Counted from the first letter of the stretch, positions 1 through 7,756 are shown. The stretch: 17,045 bases of DNA from CAZCQG01 sp964500775 (GCA_964500775.1 CAZCQG010000045.1:1-17045); one strand, 5' to 3'. The notes: generated from the sequence alone by a model not told the origin. Made by a program: numbers and translations.

Positions 1-101
1 TATCGCATATCCTCTACGGTAATAAACGTAGGGGCATTTAGTCCGTCGATAAAGCCTTGCGGCATAAAAAACGCTATTTTATTTTTAACTATCGGTCTCA
101 T
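1..101 (-). CDS. Partial CDS, N-terminal 33 codons of an unidentified protein
   Basis: An ATG at 101 to 99 overlaps the TGA stop of the HDOD gene (an ATGA overlap), and the frame stays open to the window edge. The readable N-terminus starts MRPIVKNKIAFFMPQGFID and continues with a proline/threonine-containing stretch ending in VEDM. This alternating hydrophobic pattern suggests a beta-strand start, but I cannot name the family. The four-base overlap with the upstream gene indicates translational coupling, so it is probably the next member of the FapA-HDOD transcription unit and may share its signalling role. Most of the protein lies outside the window. Confidence 0.6.
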   Translation of the reverse strand, partial: MRPIVKNKIAFFMPQGFIDGLNAPTFITVEDMR

Positions 102-901
102 TCTTCCATCGCCATCGCTTTGTTAAATTCCATTACCTCATCGCTGATAAACTCCAGATCAAACTCCAAGAATCCGTTCAAGCCCGCTTCTACGAATATC
201 GGGCGTGAAAGCTCATAAAAGAAAAGGAGGTGGAGGAGTTTAGCGATACGTAGCTCTTCTTCACTTCCTTCTAACATCGAAGTACCCGAAGTCAATTCGA
301 TAATGCGTATGGATGTTGCGTCCATCTCCCATTTCTCGGCGATTCTGCACGCTATTTGGTACATATCTATGTCGAGCATTCTTTGCAAAAGAGCGTTGAG
401 CGGAAGCTGTAGATTTTCATTTATCGCATTTACATCCTCTATGACCGGAGCAAAAAGCTTTTCACAAACCACGACCGTTGCGGGAATAATCGAAGCGCAT
501 ATCGCGTATTCGTCTTTTAAAAGTTTTTGCGATTCGAGTACTTTGTTCCAATTTGCGATACATTCGGATTGAAGAGTAAAAAAGAGGTTGTCGTCCAGTG
601 AAAAGACGCTCCATTTTTTGGGGCAGATGAGTGAAAGTCTGTATGATTCTAGGAGCTGCTTGGTTCTTTGCACTCCCAGTGCACCGAATATTTGATTCAT
701 ATTACTCAAATCTTTGCGAAAGCCGAATATCGGTTTATTAATGATGTTTTTAAAATAGTAGATGATCGCCTGATCGTGACTCGCCGCTTTTGCCGCTTTG
801 GGCAAGTCCCCCTCTTTGACGCTCTCTATCGTATCTTTGAGTATCTTTTGTATCGGCGGGATAGAATCTATAAACTTCGTAACATCGGATTCTTTTAACA
901 T
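98..901 (-). CDS. HDOD domain protein
   Basis: A 267-residue protein with the features of an HDOD domain, a non-catalytic relative of HD phosphohydrolases found in signalling and motility regulators. The N-terminal half shows IPPIQKILKDTIE (residues 14-26), GDLPKAAKAAS (31-41), INKPIFGFRKDL (54-65), an IFGALG helix (71-76), and SLICPKKWSVF (90-100). These resemble the HDOD pattern of choosing, holding and moving through helices, and no HD metal-binding pair is visible. The C-terminal half is helical and acidic. There is no signal peptide or membrane segment, so it is probably cytoplasmic. Its ATG shares one base with the TAA stop of the FapA-like gene upstream (TAATG), and its own stop overlaps the next ATG, so all three are probably co-translated. 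HDOD proteins usually act as adaptors; a specific partner cannot be read from the sequence. Confidence 0.8.
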   Translation of the reverse strand: MLKESDVTKFIDSIPPIQKILKDTIESVKEGDLPKAAKAASHDQAIIYYFKNIINKPIFGFRKDLSNMNQIFGALGVQRTKQLLESYRLSLICPKKWSVFSLDDNLFFTLQSECIANWNKVLESQKLLKDEYAICASIIPATVVVCEKLFAPVIEDVNAINENLQLPLNALLQRMLDIDMYQIACRIAEKWEMDATSIRIIELTSGTSMLEGSEEELRIAKLLHLLFFYELSRPIFVEAGLNGFLEFDLEFISDEVMEFNKAMAMEE

Positions 902-2850
902 TATAGCCCCTCATCTACTTTTTGCATATAATCATACGCATTCCACTTGAAACTTCCGCCCCTAGGCGGGTATAGCTTATTGAAATACTCCCTGCGCATA
1001 TCGCTAGGTATCGCTTTTGTTTGACACACCTCCAAGAGGAGGGTGTTGCTCAAATCGGTGATGCTATTATATACTTTTGGATATTTATAATGATGGGTAA
1101 ACATATCGCCTTCAAAGCCGTTATGCGAAATGTGTATCTTAAATCGAGTAAGCCTATCGTCTAGCACTTTGATATTTTTATTGAGCGCATCGTATTTTTC
1201 TTGGAGATCGGATATTTCGAGTTTGAGCTTTTCGATTGGCTGAAGCACCTTGGAAAAAAGGCGCTTTTTTTCCAAGAATAATTTTCCTTTTTTCTCATCG
1301 CTACATTCAGGGTCATTCATCTCTTTTTGGACAAGAACGTACTTTTTTAACCCCTCTTTATTCTCTTTCATTTTTTGGGCGAGTTCTTGTTTGAGATTCT
1401 CGATATTGCGACCTAGCTCCTCTGATTCCTTGCTTTTAAACGTGGAGAGAAACTCTTTTTTTTCGTCCTCGCACCAAAAGCACGTGATTCCAAGCTCACC
1501 GCCGCCGCTTATTGTGTCGATATAGACATCTTCCCCCATAATATAAGTTTTCCCTTTTTCGGTGTTACTTACGTTATTTACGTTGATAGCCCCGCCGATA
1601 AGCGTGCCGTTTTGCAACGTATCGATATTGGCACTTTGAGATATGACCGTAGAGTTTTCTATGCTATCGATAATCGTCTCGCCCTCTTTTGAGTAGATGA
1701 CGGAGGTGATGACTTTATTGGAGAGTTTGATTTTCCCGTGTCCGCGGTGGATGATTTTCCCTTTGACCACTCCGCCTAGCACCTCTACGCTCGTATCCCC
1801 GATCACCTCGATGGAGCTGCCGTAGATCTTCCCTTTTATGATGAGCTCTTTGACCTCTGCATCGATTTTTCGATAGTCGTGAATATCCTCTTCGATCACC
1901 ATCCGCTCACTCGCTTGGCGTACCTTGAGATTCCCCGTAGTACTATCGACGGTTTTTAGGGTGATTCCCTCTTTTACGACGACTTTTTTTCCGTCCAAAC
2001 TTATCGTACCGTCTACGTCTACTACGAGCGATTCGCACCCCTCTACAAGCGTTATACAAGTCCCCTCGCCTGCATATTCTTCCAAAGAGATCTCATCTCT
2101 CGGGGCACTCGGGAAAATACTTTTTCCAAGAACGTCTCTGCCGGGTTTTCCTTCCTTGGGAGGGAGTTTTTTGTAGATCACCTCCCCTTTTTTTACCTGA
2201 AAAATCGTGTTTTTAAATCGATACATATCTTCAATCTCTGCATCGTCTCCGCTCACATCCGCACGCCTATCGATTTTGAGTTTTTCGGTCACTACGACTA
2301 GTTCGGCGTCTTTCGGGAGTTCGGCGTCTTTTTGTTTTGCGATCTGTATTTTGCCGCTCTCCAAAGAGAGCTCTTGATTCGCATACGCGACCCCTTTTTG
2401 AATCGCCTCGGGTATCAAGCCGTACTTTACGCTTGAGCGCCATGCTAGAGCGATGACTATGTCGCTGCTTAGCCACTTTTGCGAAACGCCCGATTCCTTT
2501 TTGATACGCACAAACTCGGCAACTGCGAACCTTGCATCCTCTACAATAGTGATTGTGGGCTGATAGATGAAGTCGATTTCGGACACCTCTTTGATCGCGC
2601 GCCCTATTTTCATCGCGAATGTATTTGGGATTTTTTTATCGAATATAAAAGAGAGTAATTGGGTGTTTTCGCTTAAGCCCTGGATATAGTAGCCGTTTTC
2701 AAATAGTCCGCTAAATAAAGTAAAAAGTAGCGTGTTAGGTCTTTGCTCCCCCGCATCCGTAGGCGGAGAACGAAAATCTATATATATCCCCTCGCTGTTG
2801 GTTTTTAAAAACCAATTGGATCTTAAAATATCTTCTACGCTCTTTTCCAT
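901..2850 (-). CDS. FapA/DUF342 family protein
   Basis: A 649-residue protein of the DUF342/FapA (flagellar assembly protein A) family. The diagnostic segment is at residues 185-245: a VVVTEKLKIDRRADVSG stretch, then KKGEVIYKKLPPKEGKPGRDVLG, the family's signature glycine/proline loop. Residues 310-455 form the expected run of short hydrophobic/glycine repeats of a beta-helix (IIKGKIYGSSIEVIG, VLGGVVKGKIIHRG, and so on). Residues about 475-570 are a charged coiled coil, and a further 75 residues follow. No signal peptide or membrane helix is seen. Vibrio FapA has been linked to glucose-dependent flagellar assembly; a motility or cell-envelope signalling role here is inference. The start ATG has only a weak GGGA upstream. 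The gene lies 12 nt after the SNase-like gene and overlaps the HDOD gene by one base. It contains a short internal duplication (KDAELP/KDAELV, residues 174-185) and an 11-bp perfect inverted repeat. Confidence 0.85.
   Translation of the reverse strand: MEKSVEDILRSNWFLKTNSEGIYIDFRSPPTDAGEQRPNTLLFTLFSGLFENGYYIQGLSENTQLLSFIFDKKIPNTFAMKIGRAIKEVSEIDFIYQPTITIVEDARFAVAEFVRIKKESGVSQKWLSSDIVIALAWRSSVKYGLIPEAIQKGVAYANQELSLESGKIQIAKQKDAELPKDAELVVVTEKLKIDRRADVSGDDAEIEDMYRFKNTIFQVKKGEVIYKKLPPKEGKPGRDVLGKSIFPSAPRDEISLEEYAGEGTCITLVEGCESLVVDVDGTISLDGKKVVVKEGITLKTVDSTTGNLKVRQASERMVIEEDIHDYRKIDAEVKELIIKGKIYGSSIEVIGDTSVEVLGGVVKGKIIHRGHGKIKLSNKVITSVIYSKEGETIIDSIENSTVISQSANIDTLQNGTLIGGAINVNNVSNTEKGKTYIMGEDVYIDTISGGGELGITCFWCEDEKKEFLSTFKSKESEELGRNIENLKQELAQKMKENKEGLKKYVLVQKEMNDPECSDEKKGKLFLEKKRLFSKVLQPIEKLKLEISDLQEKYDALNKNIKVLDDRLTRFKIHISHNGFEGDMFTHHYKYPKVYNSITDLSNTLLLEVCQTKAIPSDMRREYFNKLYPPRGGSFKWNAYDYMQKVDEGL
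1249..1276 (-). repeat. Perfect 11-bp inverted repeat inside the FapA-like gene
   Basis: Arms 1249-1259 and 1266-1276 are exact reverse complements (CTTGGAAAAAA / TTTTTTCCAAG) around a 6-nt loop, GGCGCT. In the mRNA this would be a stem of six A-U pairs capped outside by a GG/CC core. It lies in the coiled-coil coding part (about residues 524-534). No uridine tract follows the stem, so it does not look like an intrinsic terminator. It may be chance in A/T-rich lysine/phenylalanine codons. Confidence 0.6.
2300..2331 (-). repeat. Short in-frame tandem duplication
   Basis: The 14-nt string AGTTCGGCGTCTTT occurs at 2300-2313 and again at 2318-2331, a period of 18 nt (six codons). It encodes KDAELP followed by KDAELV in the FapA-like protein, just before the conserved region. 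This is in frame and probably a local slippage duplication in a linker. Confidence 0.75.
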
Positions 2851-2862
2851 ATTATTCCCGTT

Positions 2863-3399
2863 TTACTTCTTAGTCCCTGCGGACATTTTTTCCTCTTTCG
2901 CGAGGCACCCGAACTCCGAAGTCCACTCTTGCCACAATCCAAGCTTTTTCTCTCTTGCGCTCTCTTCTAATCTTTGTATATCCAAAAACAATCCGCCGTC
3001 ATCCTTTTGCGATACTCCATACGGGGAGTTTAACCCGTATCCGTTTTTCGCTAGTTCTTTATTATAGGTCTTTGCGCCGTAATAGACCACGCAAAGGTTG
3101 TTGATAAATCGTATCTTGTACTGTTGCTCCAAAGAGAGCATATTCCTTGCTTCTAGCGTCGTATAAAACGACATCTTTCTTTTCTCTTCGGGCGCTATGA
3201 CGCACATCGATTTTCCGAGATTATCGGCGGTATTGACACCGTAGAGTCTGCAATCTACGTCTCCGTGCCCCGGGATATAAAAACTTAGATAACTTGCGTT
3301 AAATATCCTTTTGAGTATTCCGTAATACACCCCATCGGAGGCATAAACAGAGAAAGTACCATACAAAAAGATGCTAAATAATAGAGTTTTTTTCTTCAG
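2863..3399 (-). CDS. Secreted staphylococcal-nuclease-like protein, probably catalytically inactive, CTG start proposed
   Basis: The mature part has the SNase (thermonuclease) fold pattern: CRLYGVNTAD in the first half, ELAKNGYGLN, then a final helix ending in AREKKLGLWQ. The only standard start codon in frame is a TTG at 3366, which would cut into a hydrophobic stretch. Extending to a CTG at 3399 gives 178 residues with a good signal peptide: three lysines, the core TLLFSIFLYGTFSVYA, and a probable cleavage after VYA (residue 20). AAAGG sits six bases upstream of the CTG, and a TAA in frame closes the region just above it. The start overlaps the end of xseA by 26 nt. Compared with S. aureus nuclease, Arg35 and Thr41 are kept (R51, T57), but Asp21, Asp40, Glu43 and Arg87 appear as Ser, Asn, Asp and Asn. 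The protein may therefore be a periplasmic binding or structural SNase-like domain rather than a nuclease. The family call is firm; the start and the inactivity are inference. Confidence 0.75.
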   Translation of the reverse strand: MKKKTLLFSIFLYGTFSVYASDGVYYGILKRIFNASYLSFYIPGHGDVDCRLYGVNTADNLGKSMCVIAPEEKRKMSFYTTLEARNMLSLEQQYKIRFINNLCVVYYGAKTYNKELAKNGYGLNSPYGVSQKDDGGLFLDIQRLEESAREKKLGLWQEWTSEFGCLAKEEKMSAGTKK

Positions 3400-4630
3400 C
3401 TTTCGCCTTTATGCTATATTGGGAATCTTCAAGGGTAAAATACTCCCCCGCCTCTATTTCCCCAAGTGTTACGGGCTTTTTCCCTTTGATGACCTGCGCA
3501 AACCCTTTTTTGAGCCTCTTGGTCGGATCATTGGATTCGTACATCCCCTCTAACGATGCAAGGAGTGTTCCTTTTACATTCAGTTGATTAATAAATATAT
3601 TACCTAACTTTTCAAATACCGGCGCGATTTTTCCTTTTTCCCTTTTGAGAATAAACATAAACTCATCATCAAATCTATGTAAATGAATCTTCACATGCTC
3701 CAAATCGCGCTTGATTCTATTTTCAACCGAGAGCATTGCAAACTTCGCGCCCATATCTTGCAACAACTCTGCTTTTCTAACGAGGAGGTTGGCAAAGTAT
3801 CGTTGGAGACGATCGCGATGCTCATCTATATCCAATAAAAGAGTATTCATATCGGGAAGCACCGTCTCCATAGCCGCGGATGGGGTAGGAGCGCGTACAT
3901 CTGCCACAAAGTCACTGATGAGATAATCCACCTCGTGTCCTACGGCAGATACTACCGGAGTTTTGCATTTATATATCGCATCCGCGACTATCTCCTCATT
4001 AAATGCCCATAAATCCTCGATACTTCCGCCCCCACGCCCTACGATGAGCACATCTGCCCCCAAAGAATCGGCAAAAGCGATATTTTTTGCTATGTCATAT
4101 TTTGCCGCTTCGCCTTGCACAAGCGTTTCAATAAGGGTGATCTTTAAAAGCTTCCACCGCTTCTCCGCCACACGCCGCATATCCTCTATCGCAGCTCCCG
4201 TAGGAGAGGTGACTATCGCGATGTGCGATACGAATCGAGGGAGCGATTTTTTTATACTCCTGTCAAAGTACCCTTTTTTCTCAAGTTTTTCTTTGAGTTG
4301 ATTATAGGCTAGGCTAAGTGCTCCGATTCCGCTTGGATTGATTGAATTGCAGATTATTTGGTAATCGCCTCGGGGGATGTAAACGCTAAGCGCACCGCTT
4401 ATCTCTACGCTTTGCCCGTTTTCTAGACGAAACTTAAGGCGTGCGGCATTTCCTTTAAAGAGGACGCATTTGAGAGTAGAATCTCTGTCTTTGATGCTAA
4501 AGTAGACGTGACCGCTGCCGTGGTAGGTGAGATTGCTCACCTCTCCGGCAACGTAGACGTTTAAAAACGTGGTCTCTAAAAGCGCCTTGATTTGAGCATT
4601 AAGCTCGCTGACGCTTAGAGGGTTTTGCAT
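3374..4630 (-). CDS. xseA: Exodeoxyribonuclease VII large subunit
   Basis: A 418-residue XseA. With XseB it forms exonuclease VII, which degrades single-stranded DNA to short oligonucleotides from both ends. The N-terminal OB-fold (about 1-100) starts LSVSELNAQIKALLE and includes VAGEVSNLTYHGSGHVYFSIKD. The catalytic region carries IAIVTSPTGAAIEDM (138-151), VGRGGGSIEDLWAFNEE (197-213), SAVGHEVDY (228-236) and RAPTPSAA (246-253), all XseA hallmarks. The C-terminal part is helical and ends in the usual KGFAQV and LEDSQYSIKAKAEEK segments. Length is normal for the family. The ATG at 4630 is six bases after the stop of the pycB-like gene, and the 3' end overlaps the SNase-like gene under the start proposed here. 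No xseB is visible in the window. Confidence 0.97.
   Translation of the reverse strand: MQNPLSVSELNAQIKALLETTFLNVYVAGEVSNLTYHGSGHVYFSIKDRDSTLKCVLFKGNAARLKFRLENGQSVEISGALSVYIPRGDYQIICNSINPSGIGALSLAYNQLKEKLEKKGYFDRSIKKSLPRFVSHIAIVTSPTGAAIEDMRRVAEKRWKLLKITLIETLVQGEAAKYDIAKNIAFADSLGADVLIVGRGGGSIEDLWAFNEEIVADAIYKCKTPVVSAVGHEVDYLISDFVADVRAPTPSAAMETVLPDMNTLLLDIDEHRDRLQRYFANLLVRKAELLQDMGAKFAMLSVENRIKRDLEHVKIHLHRFDDEFMFILKREKGKIAPVFEKLGNIFINQLNVKGTLLASLEGMYESNDPTKRLKKGFAQVIKGKKPVTLGEIEAGEYFTLEDSQYSIKAKAEEKNSII
3406..3410 (-). promoter_or_regulatory. Ribosome binding site supporting the CTG start of the SNase-like gene
   Basis: AAAGG on the minus strand lies six bases before the CTG at 3399-3397. It is the only Shine-Dalgarno-like motif near this gene's 5' end, and it precedes a codon that yields a complete signal peptide. 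It lies inside the 3' end of xseA, implying coupling. Confidence 0.45.
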
Positions 4631-4636
4631 AACTTG

Positions 4637-6424
4637 TTAGCCGATAAGCATTATCGCATTGTCGGTAGAGACTTGCATCCCCTCGCTGGCATATATCTCT
4701 TTTACCTCGCCGCTTATCGTAGCTATCACTTCATTTTCCATCTTCATCGCTTCGACAATAGCGAGCGTATCCCCTTCAGCGACTTTATCGCCTACGCTCA
4801 CCTTTACTTTTGTTATATTACCGGGCATCGGAGGTTTTACGTGCCCTTTTTGGGTAGCTTTCGGGATGCCTCCTTGAGCGTGCACCCTTTCGCCTTCACC
4901 CTCTTTTCCGTTTTCCTCGACGAACACTTCTCGTAGCTCCCCGTCGACTCTTATAAAAAACGGTCGTAAATTGCTAGATTTATTCCCTGAACCTTCGATC
5001 TTAATATCATATTTTTCACCATGTACCGTCACGACAAACTCGCTAGGAAGCGAGCCGCTATCGCCCTCAAATGCCGTTAAGGGTTCAGGATTGAGTTTGC
5101 CTGCGTTGCGCTCTTCAAAAAATATTTTTGCGACGTTTCCAAACATTGCGTAAGATATAAGATCGGTATCGGTTTTCAAAAACTCTTTTCCGTTCTCTCT
5201 CGCGCCCTCTAATTCAGGCACAAGTAAATCCGCAGGTCTCCCCTCCAAAGGCTCTTCATTGCCAAGTACTTTTTTCTTCAGCTCCCCTTCTATTCCGGCT
5301 GGCGTTTTGCCGTAAAGCCCTTTGACCAGATTCCTCGTCTCTGTCGTGATAGTCTTATAGCGCTCACCTGAAAGAACATTGAGCACTGCTTGCGTACCTA
5401 CGATTTGCGAGGAAGGGGTCACAAGCGGAGGGAATCCAAAGTCTTCACGCACTCTTGGAATCTCTTCAAGCACTTCGTCCATTTTATTCAAAGCATTTTG
5501 CTCGCGGAGTTGGTTCGCCATATTACTTATCATACCGCCGGGGATTTGATTGATAAGCACGCGCGTATCGATATTATTGTATTCTGATTCGTATTTGTGA
5601 TATTTGCGTCTGTTTCTTCTCAGAATCTCGGCTGCTTTTTCCATCTTTGCGATGTCTAGTCCCGTATCCTTCTCCGTGCCTTGAAGCGCTGCTACCATAG
5701 ATTGCGTGCATGGGTGGCTCGTCCCTTCGGCGAGTGCGGAGTTTGAGAGATCGAGTATATCCACTCCCGCTTCTACCGCCCTCAAATGTGCGCCAAACGC
5801 AAAGCCCGCAGTCGAGTGCGTATGGAGTTGGATAGGGACACTCAGATTCTCTTTCAATGCTTTTACGAGTTCAAACGCTGCATTTGGAGTAATGAGCCCC
5901 GCCATATCCTTTACACAGATAGAATCAGCTCCTATGTTTACTAACTCTTTGGCATACTGCACAAACCCATCGATCGTGTGCACGGGAGAAGTAGTGTAGC
6001 TGATGGCGCCTTGGGCGTGTTTGCCCCGTTTTTTTATCTCTTCGATGGAGACTTTGAGATTCCTAATATCATTGAGTGCATCAAACACCCTGTATATATC
6101 CATACCCGCTTCACTGGAAAGTCGAATAAAATCTCGCACGACATCATCGGCATAGTGTCTATATCCGACAAGATTTTGTCCGCGCAAAAGCATTTGAATT
6201 TTTGTAGTTTTAAAAATATCTTTAAATGTGGCTAGCCGCTCAAACGGGTCTTCTTTTAAATATCGTAGACACGTATCGTATGTAGCTCCACCCCACACCT
6301 CTACGCTGTAAAAGCCGATCTCTTCAAAGATTCTTGCCGCCTCGACCATATCTTCCGTACGCATTCTAGTGGCAAGGAGCGATTGATGACCGTCCCGTAA
6401 ACTATTCTCAGTAATTCTAACCAT
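4637..6424 (-). CDS. pycB: Pyruvate/oxaloacetate carboxyltransferase with biotinyl domain (PycB/OadA type)
   Basis: A 595-residue biotin-dependent carboxyltransferase. In the two-subunit pyruvate carboxylase, this subunit moves CO2 from carboxybiotin to pyruvate, giving oxaloacetate. The related OadA of decarboxylase pumps and CfiA (2-oxoglutarate carboxylase) have the same layout. The N-terminal TIM barrel opens with ITENSLRDGHQSLLATRM, and has SICVKDMAGLITP (metal/carboxylated lysine region) and QLHTHSTAGF. The conserved carboxylase middle domain follows. The C-terminal 70 residues are a biotinyl domain with PPMPGNI and the EAMKMENE motif, with the biotinylated lysine 35 residues from the C-terminus. 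I chose the ATG at 6424: GGAG lies six bases upstream, whereas the in-frame TTG 24 nt further up has no ribosome site. No OadB/OadG membrane pump subunits and no biotin carboxylase gene lie next to it, so the carboxylase partner must be elsewhere. PycB is the likeliest identity; OadA or CfiA remain possible. Confidence 0.88.
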   Translation of the reverse strand: MVRITENSLRDGHQSLLATRMRTEDMVEAARIFEEIGFYSVEVWGGATYDTCLRYLKEDPFERLATFKDIFKTTKIQMLLRGQNLVGYRHYADDVVRDFIRLSSEAGMDIYRVFDALNDIRNLKVSIEEIKKRGKHAQGAISYTTSPVHTIDGFVQYAKELVNIGADSICVKDMAGLITPNAAFELVKALKENLSVPIQLHTHSTAGFAFGAHLRAVEAGVDILDLSNSALAEGTSHPCTQSMVAALQGTEKDTGLDIAKMEKAAEILRRNRRKYHKYESEYNNIDTRVLINQIPGGMISNMANQLREQNALNKMDEVLEEIPRVREDFGFPPLVTPSSQIVGTQAVLNVLSGERYKTITTETRNLVKGLYGKTPAGIEGELKKKVLGNEEPLEGRPADLLVPELEGARENGKEFLKTDTDLISYAMFGNVAKIFFEERNAGKLNPEPLTAFEGDSGSLPSEFVVTVHGEKYDIKIEGSGNKSSNLRPFFIRVDGELREVFVEENGKEGEGERVHAQGGIPKATQKGHVKPPMPGNITKVKVSVGDKVAEGDTLAIVEAMKMENEVIATISGEVKEIYASEGMQVSTDNAIMLIG

Positions 6425-6430
6425 TCGCCT

Positions 6431-6434
6431 CTCC
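6431..6434 (-). promoter_or_regulatory. Ribosome binding site fixing the pycB start
   Basis: GGAG (within TTGGAGAGG) on the minus strand, six bases before the ATG at 6424. It favours this start over the TTG at 6448, which would place the site inside the coding region. Confidence 0.75.
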
Positions 6435-6454
6435 AATATTTTTTGCAAACTTTT

Positions 6455-6460
6455 ATTTTA
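6455..6460 (-). promoter_or_regulatory. Candidate -10 element for pycB
   Basis: TAAAAT on the minus strand, in the 59-bp gap between the yaaA-like gene and the pycB start, would give a leader of roughly 25 nt. Campylobacterota promoters often lack a clear -35 box, and none is obvious here. Weak evidence. Confidence 0.25.
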
Positions 6461-6483
6461 CCGAAAAAGTGTTTTAGCTCCTC

Positions 6484-7218
6484 TTAAGTTGCCTCTAGCA
6501 CCAAAAGCCGCTCATTCTTCCTTGTTTGCATCTCCTTTAGATGCAAGCCCTCAATCTCCATTTCCATAAAATCTTTGATACTTTTAGGCTTCCGCAAACC
6601 GATCTCTTTGAGCACTTTGCCGCGAAAAACTTTCGCAAAATGACTTACGACTTTTCCCTCATTGAGAAATTTCATTTTGAGCGTGGTGCATTTGGGGACA
6701 AAAAACTTGTCGTAAAATCCCGCACGCAAATCGATGACTTCTCCTTCGCAAAACTCTTCAAGCGCCTCGGAAAAATACTTTTTATAGTGCTTTGGAATAT
6801 CAAAAGAGAGAAAGCTTTGCCCTTGTTGCAAGCGGTAGTTCGGAATCTTATCTTTGGCGAGTATCGGTCCGAAAAGATTGGAAAAAATGAGCGTATTTTC
6901 CAAGAGATATTTTTGCGCGCTCGCATCAAGATGGCTAAAGTCTAAATGGTCGTACGCAACACCGTTGTAGCGCTCGATAGCCATAAGCGTAGGTTCTTTG
7001 AAAATATCTCTTTTGTAGTGTAGCACCTCTTGCATAGAAGAAAAGCCAAAAAGTTTTTGCAAAGCAACCTCATCGCACGAAAAAATAAAATGCGCATACC
7101 GCTCCAAAACCTCCTCGCGCCTCTCGTAAAGCTCGGGAAAAAGAAATTCTTTTGGGCTAAAAGGGGGTGAGTCGGAATAGTCGCTTTTGGATTCGCTCGG
7201 GGAAAAAAGTATCTTCAC
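6484..7218 (-). CDS. yaaA: YaaA-family peroxide stress protein (DUF328)
   Basis: A 244-residue YaaA/DUF328 protein. In E. coli YaaA limits intracellular iron and DNA damage during hydrogen peroxide stress; the same role here is inferred from family membership. Visible family motifs are the N-terminal ILFSPSESK (residues 3-11), AIERYNGVAYDHLDF (80-94), LIFSNLFGPI (110-119) and IPNYRLQQGQ (125-134), then an EVIDLRAGFYDKF segment. It is cytoplasmic with no signal peptide. Translation starts at a GTG at 7218, supported by CGGAG about seven bases upstream. It lies 59 bases upstream of the pycB start on the same strand and diverges from the DUF4149 gene across 57 bases. Length matches the family (about 240-260). 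Confidence 0.88.
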   Translation of the reverse strand: MKILFSPSESKSDYSDSPPFSPKEFLFPELYERREEVLERYAHFIFSCDEVALQKLFGFSSMQEVLHYKRDIFKEPTLMAIERYNGVAYDHLDFSHLDASAQKYLLENTLIFSNLFGPILAKDKIPNYRLQQGQSFLSFDIPKHYKKYFSEALEEFCEGEVIDLRAGFYDKFFVPKCTTLKMKFLNEGKVVSHFAKVFRGKVLKEIGLRKPKSIKDFMEMEIEGLHLKEMQTRKNERLLVLEAT

Positions 7219-7275
7219 AATAATACTCCGTTAACAATTTTTCGCTATTCTACAAAAAAAATTTACGGAAGAAAA

Positions 7276-7752
7276 ATGCGATACGAAAAAATACTCTTTT
7301 CACTCTATATCTTACTCTTAGGGGTGGGCGTAGGCATCATCCTCACAAACGGCGCATTTGCAGCACCCGTTATTTTCCATGCTAGCGACTATTTAGGATA
7401 TGAATTTACCCGTTTTGACAGCGGACTTATAATGACGCAGATTTTTCTCAAAAGCAACTATGTATTGAACGTTATCGGAATCTCCATACTCGCTTTTGAA
7501 ACCTACAAATACAGATACACCGCCGAGCGAGAAAAAATCCCGTTTTTACTCGGCGGCATAAACGCCATAGCCCTTTTTGCTTTTACCCTTTACTACTCGC
7601 CAAAAGTGGTCGAGATGCAAAAAATGGGTCCCGCGATGGCAGAAGATGCCGATTTCAACGCATTGCACAAAGCTTCCGAGATCGATTACTCTTTTTTGCT
7701 ATTCGGGCTCTGCGCGCTTCTATTGTTTAGAATCTACAAAGCACTTAAATAG
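7276..7752 (+). CDS. DUF4149 integral membrane protein
   Basis: A 158-residue protein with four predicted membrane segments: about 7-29, 60-75, 89-107 and 139-155. The pattern GVGVGIILTNGAFAAPVIF in the first helix and FDSGLIMTQIFLKSNY ahead of the second match the DUF4149 (TMEM205-like) family, whose biochemical role is unknown. The ATG at 7276 follows a GGAAG ribosome site. The gene diverges from the yaaA-like gene and ends four bases from the oppositely oriented glycosyltransferase, with no terminator hairpin between. The family is common in Campylobacterota; I can assign the family but no function. Confidence 0.8.
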   Translation: MRYEKILFSLYILLLGVGVGIILTNGAFAAPVIFHASDYLGYEFTRFDSGLIMTQIFLKSNYVLNVIGISILAFETYKYRYTAEREKIPFLLGGINAIALFAFTLYYSPKVVEMQKMGPAMAEDADFNALHKASEIDYSFLLFGLCALLLFRIYKALK

Positions 7753-7756
7753 CTCC

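Noticed and set aside
2267..2476. An arginine-rich minus-strand frame inside the FapA-like gene.
   Set aside because: It lies in another frame of a well-supported gene; its composition is an artefact of the shifted codons.
3388..3396. A slippery heptamer (A AAA AAC) at the end of xseA that might frameshift into the SNase-like gene.
   Set aside because: The SNase-like frame is +1 relative to xseA, whereas this heptamer promotes a -1 shift. An independent start is the simpler explanation.
6425..6448. Longer pycB with eight extra N-terminal residues from a TTG.
   Set aside because: The good ribosome site lies inside that extension and points to the ATG at 6424; family proteins start near the ITENSLRDGHQS motif.
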